A stretch of 64,000 bases of DNA, taken from contig NZ_OZ257125.1 in the NCBI RefSeq assembly GCF_965279055.1, forward strand, positions 1,860,001 through 1,924,000, in the 5' to 3' direction. The notes beneath the pieces are model-generated. The model did not search any database, was not told the origin of the DNA, and saw only the letters and a list, made by a program, of their open reading frames with translations. The stretch comes from Hydrocarboniphaga sp965279055. Its GTDB lineage: Bacteria > Pseudomonadota > Gammaproteobacteria > Nevskiales > Nevskiaceae. Each line of letters starts with the position of its first letter. Positions within the stretch are counted from its first letter, which is position 1. Below, piece by piece: positions 42,693 to 51,511 of this stretch. Position numbers and translations under genes: made by a program.

Positions 42693-43822
42693 GACTTCTT
42701 TTCGCTGGCGTCGACGGTGACCACCTTGACGGTTGCGCCTTCGGTCAGGAACGCGCCGCCGCTGGCGACGACGCGCGCGCCGGCATCGAGGCCGGACACG
42801 ACGTCGACGCTGCCACCCTGCCTGCGACCCGTGACGATGGTGCGCCGCGTGACGCTCGCACCATCGTCCTTGAGCACGAAGACATCGATGCGGCCATCCC
42901 GGATCACCAGTGCCGATTCGGGCACGGTGAGCGCCTCCTGCATACCGGTCTCGATCGTGCCGCTCGCATATGTGCCCGGCTGCGCGCCGCTGCCGTTGGG
43001 CAGGCTGACGTAGACGATGGCGCGGCCGGTTGCGGTCGACAGCGTCGGCGAAGCAAGGCGGACCTTGCCATCGATCTTGCGGCCGCCCGGCAGCGCGACC
43101 GTGGTGCGTTGACCTTCGTGCACCTGCGGCAACTGCTGCGAGTCGACTTCGGCCTGCCACTCGACGCGGCTCTGCCGCACCAGCCGGAACAGTTCGCTGC
43201 CGGGCGACACCACATTGCCAAGCAGCGCGGAGCGCGACGAGATGATGCCGTCGTCGACCGCTTCCAGGCGCGTCTGGCGCAGCGTGATGCGAGCGCTCTG
43301 CAGTGCCGCTTGCGCCGAGGCCAGCTGCGCACGCCGCGTCGCTTCCGTGCTTTCGTACTGGTCGATCTGCTGGCTCGACAGCGAGCCGGCGTCGGCCACG
43401 GTCTTCGCCCGCCCCAGATCGGCCTGGGCCTGACGCAGCGCGGCCTGCGCTTCGGCGACCGCGGCTTCCTGCTTCTGCACATCGGCCTTTGCGCTGTCGT
43501 CCGCAAGCCGCGCCAGCAGATCACCGCGATGCACGACCGCCCCCACGTCGGCATTGAGTTCGACGATGCGCAGGCTGCCGGTTTCGGCACTGATGATGGC
43601 CTCCTGCCAGGCAGCGACCGCGCCGTCGGCGTGGATGATCTGCGGCCAGGTCTCGCGGCGCGGCGACACCAGGTTCACGGTCAGGGCCACGGTCGCGGCC
43701 GGCTCGGCTTGCGCAGGCGCCTGCGGCCGCCAGAGCACGGCGACTACGAGCAGCAGCACGGCCGCGATACCGAGCGCGATCACGGTCTTGCGTCGTCGCT
43801 GCAGTGCGGGGAAGCCCTTCAT
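42689..43822 (-). CDS. RND periplasmic adaptor (membrane fusion protein)
   Basis: A 377-residue adaptor. It has one N-terminal anchor (TVIALGIAAVLLLVVAVLWR), a split biotinyl-lipoyl domain (LRIVELNADVGAVVHRGDLL, then LEAVDDGIISSRSALLGNVV), an alpha-helical hairpin between them (QEAAVAEAQAALRQAQADLG), and beta-barrel and membrane-proximal domains. It links the pump to the outer-membrane channel. It is coupled by four-base overlaps to both neighbours, giving fixed stoichiometry of the tripartite complex. Confidence 0.94.
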   Translation of the reverse strand: MKGFPALQRRRKTVIALGIAAVLLLVVAVLWRPQAPAQAEPAATVALTVNLVSPRRETWPQIIHADGAVAAWQEAIISAETGSLRIVELNADVGAVVHRGDLLARLADDSAKADVQKQEAAVAEAQAALRQAQADLGRAKTVADAGSLSSQQIDQYESTEATRRAQLASAQAALQSARITLRQTRLEAVDDGIISSRSALLGNVVSPGSELFRLVRQSRVEWQAEVDSQQLPQVHEGQRTTVALPGGRKIDGKVRLASPTLSTATGRAIVYVSLPNGSGAQPGTYASGTIETGMQEALTVPESALVIRDGRIDVFVLKDDGASVTRRTIVTGRRQGGSVDVVSGLDAGARVVASGGAFLTEGATVKVVTVDASEKKS

Positions 43823-45285
43823 GATTTCGCTCCTTGAGATGCTGCCTGTCCGGCGGGTGCGGTCTCCACCGCTGCGCGGTCGCTGTGCCAGCCGCCGCCA
43901 AGTGCCTTGTACAGCGCAATCCAGTAACGCACGCGGTCGCGTTGCAGCTCGATCAGCGAAACCTCGGCCGAGATCGCCGAGCGTCGCGCGACTTCCACGG
44001 TCAGCAGGCTGTCGAAGCCGGCGCGCCAGTTGCCCTCGACGGCGCTCGCGTACCGACGGTACTGCTCGGCAGCGGTGCGCGCGTCGCCGCTGCGCTGCGC
44101 CGCGCCGTCGAGGTCCACCAGCGCCTGCTCCACTTCACGCACCGCCGCGCGTACCGCGCCGCGGTGGCGGGCGAGCTGCTGTTCGTAGGTCGCGGCGGCG
44201 GAGTCGACCGCGGCGCGCCGCTTGCCGGCATCGAACAGCGGCACCGACAGGCTGGGGCCGAACGACCAGCCGGTGGTCGGCGAGGCAAGGTTGGATGCCG
44301 AGACCGAGATCGAACCGCTCAATGAAAAGCTCGGATAGCGATCGGCGAGCGCGACCGCGATTTGCGCATAGTCGGCGGCCAGCGTGCGCTCCGTCGAGCT
44401 GAGGTCCGGGCGTTGCCGCACGAGATCGGCCGGCACGCTGTCGACCGTGAACTGTGCGGGTTCCGGCAGGGCCGGCGCGCCGGCGCGATCGAGCATGGTC
44501 CGAAGACGGGCTTCGTCCATGCCGGTCACCTCGACCAGCGACTTGACCAGCCGCTCGCAGCTGGCGCGCTGCGCCGTGGCGGTCGAGGCGGCGCTGGCCG
44601 CGCTGGCGTCGGCGAGATAGGCATCGGTGCGTGCGCTGAGGCCGGCGGCCGCGGACAGGCGTGTCGATTGCGCTGTCTGCTGCTGCGAAGTGGTTTGCGC
44701 CTCGTAGGCTGCCTGCAGCTGCCGGCAGGCGCGGTACTGAACGTAATCATCGGCGACTTCCGCGGCCAGGGACACGCGCGCGTCGTGCCAGCTGTCGATG
44801 CTGGCCTCGACACTGGCACGCGCCGCGGAGCGGCCGTTGCGCAACTTGCCGAACAGATCGATTTCCCAGGACGCATCGAGACCGCCGCTGCGCGACGTAC
44901 TGATCACGCTGTCCTGAGTCGCGGCATCGCTGACCTTGCTGCGCGTCAGCGAAGCGCTCGCATCGACCGACGGCCACAGACCGGCTTCATTCGACGCCAG
45001 GGTCGCGCGTGCCGACCGGATCGCCGCCGCCGCCTGGGTCAGCGTCGGGCTGTCGGCTTCGGCGGCTTGTATCAGCTCGGCCACCGCCGGATCGTTGAAT
45101 CGCTTCCACCAGTCGACCAGCTCGGACGCGCTGCCGTCGTGCGGACGATCCGCCTGCCACGGCCCGACGCTTTCCGGTTGCGGCGCCCTGTAGGCGGGTT
45201 GCAAGGCACATCCTGCGGCCACCAGCATCGTCGCCAGCACGAAGGTGGTTACTCTGATTGCCCGCTTGCTGGATTCGCCCACCAT
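43819..45285 (-). CDS. Outer-membrane efflux lipoprotein, NodT/OprM family
   Basis: A 488-residue outer-membrane factor. The lipobox is LVAAGC, followed by the family start ALQPAYRAPQPES...W. Two repeated OEP modules carry the typical texts (DPAVAELIQAAEADSPTLTQ, ASWEIDLFGKLRNGRSAARA, RQRPDLSSTERTLAADYAQI, SVPLFDAGKRRAAVDSAAAT). It forms the trimeric exit duct of the RND pump. It is the promoter-proximal gene of the operon; GTAAA boxes lie 57-81 bases upstream of its ATG. Confidence 0.94.
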   Translation of the reverse strand: MVGESSKRAIRVTTFVLATMLVAAGCALQPAYRAPQPESVGPWQADRPHDGSASELVDWWKRFNDPAVAELIQAAEADSPTLTQAAAAIRSARATLASNEAGLWPSVDASASLTRSKVSDAATQDSVISTSRSGGLDASWEIDLFGKLRNGRSAARASVEASIDSWHDARVSLAAEVADDYVQYRACRQLQAAYEAQTTSQQQTAQSTRLSAAAGLSARTDAYLADASAASAASTATAQRASCERLVKSLVEVTGMDEARLRTMLDRAGAPALPEPAQFTVDSVPADLVRQRPDLSSTERTLAADYAQIAVALADRYPSFSLSGSISVSASNLASPTTGWSFGPSLSVPLFDAGKRRAAVDSAAATYEQQLARHRGAVRAAVREVEQALVDLDGAAQRSGDARTAAEQYRRYASAVEGNWRAGFDSLLTVEVARRSAISAEVSLIELQRDRVRYWIALYKALGGGWHSDRAAVETAPAGQAASQGAKS

Positions 45286-45341
45286 GCTCCGTTCCCAAGT
45301 CGACAGGAGTACATCCTAGAGGGCGCCTCCAGTTCGCGGTG

Positions 45342-45366
45342 GTAAAGGGGGGTAAAGGTGGGTAAA
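45342..45366. promoter_or_regulatory. Triple CpxR-type box, GTAAA with exact 5-base spacing
   Basis: GTAAA occurs at 45342-45346, 45352-45356 and 45362-45366, each separated by exactly five bases. The known CpxR consensus is GTAAA-N5-GTAAA, so this is one perfect box extended by a third half-site. It lies in the 134-bp gap between the divergent RND operon and the CpxR-like regulator gene that starts at 45420. Control of both operons, including autoregulation, is the natural inference. Confidence 0.8.
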
Positions 45367-45419
45367 AGTCGGCACGGCAGGCCTTTCTTAAAGCCGCGAG
45401 GTGGCGATACTAGGGACAG

Positions 45420-46142
45420 ATGAACATTGAATCGCCAACGATGACAAAGGTGCTTCTGGTCGACGATGATCCGGAGCTGACGGATATGCTCGCCCGCTAT
45501 CTCGCCAACGAGGGCTTCGCCGCCGAGGTCGCGCACGATGGTGAAACCGGCGTGCGTCGCGCGCTTGAACATCCGTTTGCGATCGTCGTGCTCGACGTCA
45601 TGATGCCGGGTCTTACCGGGATCGAGGCCTTGCGTCGCATCCGCGCCGTCAGCCAGGTGCCGATCGTGATGTTGACGGCGCGCGGCGATAACATCGATCG
45701 AATCGTCGGCCTCAATATGGGCGCTGACGACTACGTACCCAAGCCCTGCACACCAGGCGAGCTGGTGGCGCGTTTGCGTGCGATCCTGAGACGCAGTGCG
45801 GGAACGCACAACGAAGACGCGATGAAGGCAGCCGTGGTCCGGGTCGGCCCGCTGGAGTTGTCGTCCGCCAGTCGGCGGGCGCTTTGGCAGGGTGTGCCGC
45901 TGGAACTGACCGGTACCGAATTCGGCCTGCTGGACGTGCTGGCCCGCCATGCCGGGGGACTGATCAGCAAGGACGAGATCTCGCGGCTGGTGTTCGGCAA
46001 GCCGCTCGCGCGGTTCGATCGTCGTATCGACGTGCACATCAGCAGCATTCGCCAGAAGCTGGGACGTCGCGAAGACGGCCAGCCGTGGATCAAGAGCGTG
46101 CGCGGCCTCGGCTATCAGTTGCTGGCGGATCCGCACACATGA
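45420..46142 (+). CDS. CpxR-like OmpR-family response regulator
   Basis: A 240-residue regulator. The receiver domain has D15-D16-D17 (VLLVDDDPEL), phosphoacceptor D59 (IVVLDVMMPG) and the lysine in ADDYVPKPC. The C-terminal winged helix (LELTGTEFGLLDVLARHAGG, LARFDRRIDVHISSIRQKLG, IKSVRGLGYQLL) is the CpxR subgroup, consistent with the GTAAA boxes in front of it. It overlaps the kinase gene by four bases (ATGA). It likely senses envelope stress and turns on the divergent RND pump. ATG 45441 is an alternative start. Confidence 0.92.
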   Translation: MNIESPTMTKVLLVDDDPELTDMLARYLANEGFAAEVAHDGETGVRRALEHPFAIVVLDVMMPGLTGIEALRRIRAVSQVPIVMLTARGDNIDRIVGLNMGADDYVPKPCTPGELVARLRAILRRSAGTHNEDAMKAAVVRVGPLELSSASRRALWQGVPLELTGTEFGLLDVLARHAGGLISKDEISRLVFGKPLARFDRRIDVHISSIRQKLGRREDGQPWIKSVRGLGYQLLADPHT

Positions 46143-47194
46143 AGTGGCCCGCCGGACGGCTGTTCTGGAAGATATTCGCCGCTTTCTGCAGCGCGATGCT
46201 GCTGTTCTTCCTGTTCGGCGTCGGCGTCATTTCGCTGAGCGGCGTCTCGACGCCCCAAACCGACCCTTCCTGGCTCAAGCTGGTGCCGTTCTTCTCCGGC
46301 GCCGTGGTCGCCCTGCTGTTCGGCTTCGCGATGGCCTGGTACATGGCGCGCCCTCTGCATCTGCTCAGCCGTGGCCTGCGTGAAGCCGCGGCAGCGCGTT
46401 TCGACATGCGCCTCGCTCCGCTGCTCGGCAGCCGCCGCGACGAAATCGCCGATCTGGCGCAGGATTTCGACAGCATGGCATCGCAGCTGCAGCAGGCGCT
46501 CGCGCAGCAGCGCCGCCTGTTTCACGACATCTCCCATGAGTTGCGTTCACCGCTGGCGCGCATACAGGCCGCGATCGGACTGTACGAGCAAAACCCGAAA
46601 GAAGCGCCCGCCCTGCTTGAGCGCATAAGCCGCGAGGCGAGCCGGCTCAACGCCTTGATCGAAGAGTTGTTGACCTTGCATAAGCTGGAAAACGGCGTAA
46701 CCGGCGGTCCGCGGGAACGCATCGATGTGCTCGAACTGCTCAATGCCATCGCCGAGGATGCCGCGTTCGAGGCCAATGTGCTCGGCTCCGCCGTCGTGCT
46801 GCATGCGGAGGGCAGCTTCGTCACCGAAATCGATGGCGAGCTGATCTATCGCGCGCTCGAGAACGTCGTACGCAACGCGATCAAGTACACCAGGCCCGGG
46901 ACCAGCGTCGAGATCGACGCCCGCATCGTCGTCCAAGCCGGCGATCGAGAGACACGGCAACGGCTGGAGGTTCGCGTCAGCGACCGCGGTCCCGGTGTGC
47001 CGATCGAACAATGCGAAGCCATATTCGAGCCCTTCCGTCGCATCGAATCGACATCGCGCGATATGACGGCGGGCCTTGGCCTGGGGCTGGCCATCGCACG
47101 CCACGCGATCGTGCTGCACGGCGGCCTGATTCAGGCCGAACCGCGCGCCGAGGGCGGACTCAGCGTCTCGATCAGCTTGCCGATGTCGGCCTGA
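46139..47194 (+). CDS. CpxA-like membrane sensor histidine kinase
   Basis: A 351-residue kinase with two membrane helices (FAAFCSAMLLFFLFGVGVIS; VPFFSGAVVALLFGFAMAWY) separated by a very short periplasmic loop of ~20 residues, much smaller than in enterobacterial CpxA. Next come a HAMP-like RPLHLLSRGLREAA, HisKA with H133 in FHDISHELRSPLARI, and HATPase_c with NVVRNAIKYTRPG, DRGPGVP and GLGLGLAI. The small loop suggests it senses membrane or transmembrane state, or a partner protein, instead of a periplasmic ligand. It is co-translated with the CpxR-like regulator. Confidence 0.92.
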   Translation: MKWPAGRLFWKIFAAFCSAMLLFFLFGVGVISLSGVSTPQTDPSWLKLVPFFSGAVVALLFGFAMAWYMARPLHLLSRGLREAAAARFDMRLAPLLGSRRDEIADLAQDFDSMASQLQQALAQQRRLFHDISHELRSPLARIQAAIGLYEQNPKEAPALLERISREASRLNALIEELLTLHKLENGVTGGPRERIDVLELLNAIAEDAAFEANVLGSAVVLHAEGSFVTEIDGELIYRALENVVRNAIKYTRPGTSVEIDARIVVQAGDRETRQRLEVRVSDRGPGVPIEQCEAIFEPFRRIESTSRDMTAGLGLGLAIARHAIVLHGGLIQAEPRAEGGLSVSISLPMSA

Positions 47195-47393
47195 AGAGGC
47201 CGGCGAGCAGGGTTGTACCGACGGTCGTGCTGGCAGCCGCGAACCAGCTTTGAAGTGGCGGCGGGCGGGCACGGCGGAATGTTGCTTGAACCCGAGCGTC
47301 CGTCCTTCCCAGTCCATTTCTATTGCCATCGCAGCGGATGCGTCGAGTCGGAGAGTGCGGACGCCCGCAGCCAGGATTTGTCGTTTTTTTGTT

Positions 47394-47464
47394 TTGACAC
47401 CAAAGTCAATTATGGATCACTTGATTAAATGAATCAGTTAGTCATAATGACACTATAGTACAAT
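47394..47464 (+). promoter_or_regulatory. Shared 19-bp operator motif (site 1) and AT-rich promoter region ahead of yceI
   Basis: The 616-bp gap 47195-47810 has an AT-rich patch. Positions 47446-47464 read AATGAC-ACTATAG-TACAAT, one of four motifs of the form ATTGAC-N4-TAG-TNCAAT in this window. It overlaps the small dyad GTCAT-A-ATGAC (47441-47451). A second dyad, TTGAC-N6-GTCAA, is at 47394-47409. A weak promoter, TTGATT (47421) with CATAAT (47443), may lie between. YceI starts 347 bases downstream; I see no convincing gene in between. Confidence 0.6.
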
Positions 47465-47810
47465 ACAGGTGCAGGCGATCGCCCCGGCAGAGGTCGAGCT
47501 GGAGTGCTGCAGCCTCCACCAAATAATTATTGAATGGTTGGAGTGAGAGCGAGATGCGAAACATGGCAGTCGCGAAATATCGCGCGCCGAGCTATCCAAG
47601 AGAAGCAGGTGTGCTTCACGGATCAGCCGTCTCAGCGCCGGCTCCACCCTCTACCACGGCCGTCGTTGGGATCGACATTCGCGACTCCGAGCCGCGATCG
47701 GGCTATCCGCAAAACTGTATGGAGCACGGCCCTTGGCCCGGAGCCGGCGGATGGGTAGCTGATGCGTTCACCAGTTCAGATTCGGTTGGTTCTTCAAGGA
47801 GATCATCGTT

Positions 47811-48473
47811 ATGAAGATGTCAAAAAATGTAGCTTGCGCCGTAGGACTGTTGGTGGCGAGTTCCGCTGCATTCGCGGCACCCGAGATCTACACGATCGAG
47901 CCGGGTCATACCTATCCCAGCTTCGAGGTGTCCCATCGCGGCATTTCTTACTGGCGGGGCAAGTTCGACAAGACCAGCGGCAAGATCTGGCTGGATCGAG
48001 AGAAGGAGACCGGGAAACTCGACATCACGATCGATACCAGCACCGCGAACTTCGGCCTGCCGGTCATGGACAAGAAAGCAAGGAACGAAGAGTGGTTCGA
48101 CGTCGAGAAGTATCCGACGGCGACCTACAAGTCCGATTCGATCACGTTCAAGAAGGGCAAGCCCGTGTCGGTCAACGGCTTGCTGACGCTGCGCGGCGTG
48201 ACCAAGCCGGTGAAGCTGGACATCCTCGAGTTCACCTGCATGCAGAATCCGATGTTCAAGCGCGAGGTTTGTGGCGGCGATGCGCGCGCCGAATTCGATC
48301 GTCGCGACTTCGGAATGAATGCCGACGTCTTCAACAACAACGGCACCGTGCGCCTTCAGATTCAGGTGGAAGCCTTGAAGGGCGACACGCTGCCGCCGAT
48401 GCCACCGATGCCGGGCGGCCCCGGTGGCCCTGCGGATGCGCATGCTCCGGGTGCCCCTGCCGCTCCGAATTGA
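47811..48473 (+). CDS. YceI-family periplasmic lipocalin-like protein
   Basis: A 220-residue secreted protein. The signal peptide ends near SSAAFA. The YceI domain spans ~25-190: YTIEPGHTYPSFEVSHRGIS, WLDREKETGKLDITIDTSTA, EEWFDVEKYPTATYKSDSIT, VNGLLTLRGVTKPVKLDILE and GGDARAEFDRRDFGMN. The family binds polyprenyl or amphiphilic lipids in a barrel. The last 25 residues are a Pro/Gly-rich tail (PPMPPMPGGPGGPADAHAPG), which also occurs in the DUF6152 protein at 57395. AAGGAG nine bases upstream fixes the start. It may bind a hydrophobic substrate of the downstream pathway. Confidence 0.92.
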   Translation: MKMSKNVACAVGLLVASSAAFAAPEIYTIEPGHTYPSFEVSHRGISYWRGKFDKTSGKIWLDREKETGKLDITIDTSTANFGLPVMDKKARNEEWFDVEKYPTATYKSDSITFKKGKPVSVNGLLTLRGVTKPVKLDILEFTCMQNPMFKREVCGGDARAEFDRRDFGMNADVFNNNGTVRLQIQVEALKGDTLPPMPPMPGGPGGPADAHAPGAPAAPN

Positions 48474-48520
48474 TCGGGCCCTCGCGACAAAAATTGAAAA
48501 AGGCCCGATCCGTGCGCGAG
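48472..48520 (+). other. Overlapping inverted repeats after yceI (hairpin or pseudoknot)
   Basis: GATCGGGCC (48472-48480) pairs with GGCCCGATC (48502-48510). CTCGCG (48481-48486) pairs with CGCGAG (48515-48520). The two pairings interleave, so they could form an H-type pseudoknot or two exclusive hairpins. It lies between yceI and the DUF6152 gene. No T-run, so simple termination is doubtful. Confidence 0.4.
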
Positions 48521-48624
48521 CCGGATCGTGTCGATCTGCACACAGCCGTTCTTTCTCTGGTCAATCGTATTTCACGTGCACAGGCCTGAAAGTCGCTGAC
48601 ATTGCCTGTCGAGCTGATACTCCT

Positions 48625-49095
48625 ATGAAACACCGTAATCGTTCCATGCTGCGCAAGCTCTTGCTGGCCGCCGCTGTCGCCGGCGGCACGCTGTTTGGCG
48701 TTGCCGCAGAGGCCCATCACTCTTTCGCTCTCTACGATCTCGCCAAGCTGAACACCGTGGTCGGAACGGTACGTGAGTGGAAGTGGGCGAACCCTCATTG
48801 CTATCTGGTGATTGAGGTCCTCAAAGCCGACGGCACCAGCGAACAATGGACGCTCTCGGGCTCCAGCCCCAACATGATGAGCCGCTGGGGCTGGAATGCC
48901 GCTGATCTCGTCGTCGGCGAGAAGGTCACCGTGGACATCCATCCGGCACGCGATGGACGCCATTTCGCTTCGATGCAGACGGTGTTCCTGCCGGACGGAA
49001 AAGCGCTGGTTGACCCGGCCGGTCAGCCCGGCGCGGCCTTGGCCGCAGGTCCGACGAATGTCCCCAAGACGCCGCAGGGAGTGCCGTACAAATGA
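48625..49095 (+). CDS. DUF6152-family secreted protein (copy 1)
   Basis: A 156-residue exported protein with a signal peptide (LRKLLLAAAVAGGTLFGVAA) and a mature start at AHHSFALYDLAKLNTVVGTV, the DUF6152 hallmark. REWKWANPHCYLVIEVLKAD and GMSRWGW-like NMMSRWGWNAADLVVGEKVT follow, an OB-fold-like small domain. The mature N-terminal histidines may bind copper. It overlaps the next gene by four bases (ATGA). A second DUF6152 gene at 57395 is likewise followed by a paralogue of that next gene. Function unknown. Confidence 0.85.
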   Translation: MKHRNRSMLRKLLLAAAVAGGTLFGVAAEAHHSFALYDLAKLNTVVGTVREWKWANPHCYLVIEVLKADGTSEQWTLSGSSPNMMSRWGWNAADLVVGEKVTVDIHPARDGRHFASMQTVFLPDGKALVDPAGQPGAALAAGPTNVPKTPQGVPYK

Positions 49096-49961
49096 GACTC
49101 AAGACCCGCTGGCAGTCACCGCTGACGCTGTGCCTGCGTTGCGTCTGCGTCGCGCTGCTGTGCGCGGTCGCAATCGACGAGGCGCAGGCGCAGACCACTC
49201 CGCGATCCAAGCAAGAGCAGGCCAAGGCCTGGTCCGAGATCGCCAAGCTGCCCGATTTCTGGCAGGGAAGCTGGCAATCGGTCAGTCCGATCGCCGACGA
49301 CTTTCGCAAGCCCGTGCCCAAGTACACGCCGTGGGCGCGCGATTACATCGCGAAATATCAGCCCAAGCAGGACAGTCCCTTCGCCAACTGCAGCCCGCTG
49401 GGCGTGCCGTTCCTGATGTTCATCGGCGGCATGCCGATGAAGTTCTTCCAGTCGCCGGGAATGATCGCGCTGTACGTGGAATCCTCTGGCATGACGCGTT
49501 TCATTCGGACCGATGGGCGCGCGCATGATCCGCGGGCCAATCCCTCGTTTCTCGGTGAGTCCATCGGACACTGGGAAGGGGACACGCTCGTCGTCGATAC
49601 CACGGCTTTGGCGGACGGCACCTTGTTCCAGATCGGCAAGAAGTCGGACAAGGAGATGGGAGACGGCGATCCTTCACCGCTCGCCGGCGTCGTGTTTGGT
49701 CCGCACAGCCCGAAACTGCGCGTGGTCGAGCGCATGAAGCTGATCGACTTCAACACGCTCGAAATACAGACCACGCTCTACGACGACACGATTTTCGTGG
49801 GTCCGCATACGCTCAATCCGCGGCGATTCGTGCGCGGAATCGAGCGGCGCAATGAACCACAGGAATGGGCCTGCACCGACAACCGGGACAGCCTGGATAT
49901 CAACGGTCAGCTGCAATACGACCTGCAGGACGACAAAAAGCCGTCTTCGCCTACTCCGTAA
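49092..49961 (+). CDS. Secreted protein of unknown function, paralogue A
   Basis: A 289-residue protein with an N-terminal signal segment (LCLRCVCVALLCAVAIDEAQ, cleavage near AQA). Motifs shared with the protein at 57899 are KLPDFWQGSW, GMPMKFFQSPGMIALYVESS, MTRFIRTDGR, NPSFLGESIGHWEGDTLVVD and FGPHSPKLRVVERMKLID. The last part resembles the beta-rich 'GDTLVVDTT' domain found in many sphingomonad and Nevskiales secreted proteins of unknown role. It is translationally coupled to DUF6152 copy 1. No catalytic motif is recognised. Confidence 0.8.
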   Translation: MRLKTRWQSPLTLCLRCVCVALLCAVAIDEAQAQTTPRSKQEQAKAWSEIAKLPDFWQGSWQSVSPIADDFRKPVPKYTPWARDYIAKYQPKQDSPFANCSPLGVPFLMFIGGMPMKFFQSPGMIALYVESSGMTRFIRTDGRAHDPRANPSFLGESIGHWEGDTLVVDTTALADGTLFQIGKKSDKEMGDGDPSPLAGVVFGPHSPKLRVVERMKLIDFNTLEIQTTLYDDTIFVGPHTLNPRRFVRGIERRNEPQEWACTDNRDSLDINGQLQYDLQDDKKPSSPTP

Positions 49962-50012
49962 GCTCATGCTCGCGCCGCAGATCAGTCGCTGCAAAACAGG
50001 GAGGAAATACGC

Positions 50013-51245
50013 ATGTCGATAGTGATCGCCGAACGTCAGCCTGGCACGCTGCAGGGTGTGTTGCTGCTGTTGCCCATCACGATGGCCATCATGGGCCTGA
50101 TCGTGCTGATACCGGTTCTGCCCGGAATGATGGCGCAGTTCCGCGATGTGCCGGGTGTCGAGTACCTGGTACCGCTGATGTTGACGCTGCCCGCGCTCTG
50201 TGTCGCCGTACTGGCACCGGTCGCCGGCGCCATTGTCGACTTCTTCGGCCGTCGCAGAACCCTGATCGCGGCACTGGTGATCTATGCGCTGGTCGGCATG
50301 CTGCCACTGTTTCTCGACAGCCTGATGGCCATCATCGCAAGCCGCGTCGTGCTGGGGGCGATGGAAGCCCTGATCGTCATCTCCAGCACGACGCTGATCG
50401 GTGACTACTTTCATGGGCACGCGCGCGAGAAATGGCTGGCGAGCCAGACCGCGATGGCTTCGCTCTCGGCGATCGCGCTGGGCTTTCTCGGCGGCGCCCT
50501 CGGCAACGTCTTCGGCTGGCGCGGTCCTTTCGCGGCGTATGGGTTCAGCATTCTGATCGCCGTCGGCCTGCTGCTGTGGACCTGGGAGCCGCGCAAGAGC
50601 GCGGAACCGAGCGCCGAGCGCGCCGACGCCAAGCTGCGATTCCCGTGGAGCACCATCATGCCGATCTCGCTGCTGGCGATCTTCGGCGGCACCATGTTCT
50701 TCACGATGCAGATCCAGGTCAGCAACATGCTGAGCGACTACTACGGTATTCGCGCACCGGGCCAGCTTGGCCTGTACACCGCATTGGCCAGCCTGGCGGT
50801 CGCAACCGGCACGTTTCTCTACAGCCGGTACACCGCTCGGCTGATCGTTGCCACGCAGCTTCTGGTTGCATTCGGACTGCTGGGCATCTCCTACGTGATG
50901 ATGAATCATTCGCCGACGACGGCCGCGTTCGTCTCCTGGCTGGTGGTCAACCAGATCGGCGGCGGCATGCTGATTTCGGCGATGGTGGTGTGGGCGATGG
51001 GACGCCTGCCTTTCGAGGTCCGCGGCCGCGGCACGGGAATGTTCATGACGGGCTGGTGGCTCGGTCAGCCGCTGAGTGCTCAGGCGGTCGCGTTCCTGCG
51101 CGGCCAGCTCGACGGCAGCCTGCCGGCTACGCTGCAGATCCTCGGCATCCTGTGCCTGATCGCCGCGGCCGTCGCCTCGGTCGGCCGGTTCCGTGGCTCG
51201 GCACAGCGAGCCACCGATGCCCCTGGCAAAGTCCATCTGCATTGA
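50013..51245 (+). CDS. MFS transporter
   Basis: A 410-residue twelve-helix major facilitator. The A-motif loop is AGAIVDFFGRRRTLIAALVI between helices 2 and 3, and the second half starts PISLLAIFGGTMFFTMQIQV. Strong GGGAGGAAA precedes ATG 50013. The neighbourhood of aromatic-type catabolic genes suggests uptake or efflux of the substrate or a pathway intermediate; direction cannot be read. It follows the DUF6152/secreted-protein pair by 51 bases on the same strand and is followed by a good terminator. Confidence 0.9.
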   Translation: MSIVIAERQPGTLQGVLLLLPITMAIMGLIVLIPVLPGMMAQFRDVPGVEYLVPLMLTLPALCVAVLAPVAGAIVDFFGRRRTLIAALVIYALVGMLPLFLDSLMAIIASRVVLGAMEALIVISSTTLIGDYFHGHAREKWLASQTAMASLSAIALGFLGGALGNVFGWRGPFAAYGFSILIAVGLLLWTWEPRKSAEPSAERADAKLRFPWSTIMPISLLAIFGGTMFFTMQIQVSNMLSDYYGIRAPGQLGLYTALASLAVATGTFLYSRYTARLIVATQLLVAFGLLGISYVMMNHSPTTAAFVSWLVVNQIGGGMLISAMVVWAMGRLPFEVRGRGTGMFMTGWWLGQPLSAQAVAFLRGQLDGSLPATLQILGILCLIAAAVASVGRFRGSAQRATDAPGKVHLH

Positions 51246-51455
51246 GTCAGGCCGCAGCCCGGGCCGTTCAAAAAAAAGCGGCGCGGCCCGGGATGCGGGG
51301 TGATCGCGGCGACGTCTACGGGAACGGGAAGTCGCCTTTACCTCGTGTGAGAGGGACAAGGTCGAGGCTCGACGCTCGCGCGGCACTGTTTGTCCTCGAT
51401 TCGAGCCTTCGCTCCGCGTCGAACGCTGCGAAACGCATCCCCGACTGATGCGTGA

Positions 51456-51482
51456 GTGCGGCGCGACTGCGCCGCACCTTTT
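51456..51482 (+). terminator. Intrinsic terminator of the MFS operon
   Basis: A 9-bp stem GTGCGGCGC (51456-51464), GACT loop, GCGCCGCAC (51469-51477), is followed by CTTTT (51478-51482). A second dyad, CCCGGGCCG/CGGCCCGGG, lies upstream at 51258-51292. Both fall between the convergent MFS and SDR genes. Confidence 0.75.
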
Positions 51483-51511
51483 CGCGGGCCGCTGTGACCG
51501 CGCCGCGCTCT

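Noticed and set aside
47554..47814. Possible 86-codon gene ending in an ATGA overlap with yceI
   Set aside because: The overlap and a GGAG are tempting, but third-position GC is lower than in neighbouring genes and the translation has no signal, domain or repeat. Left as unproven.
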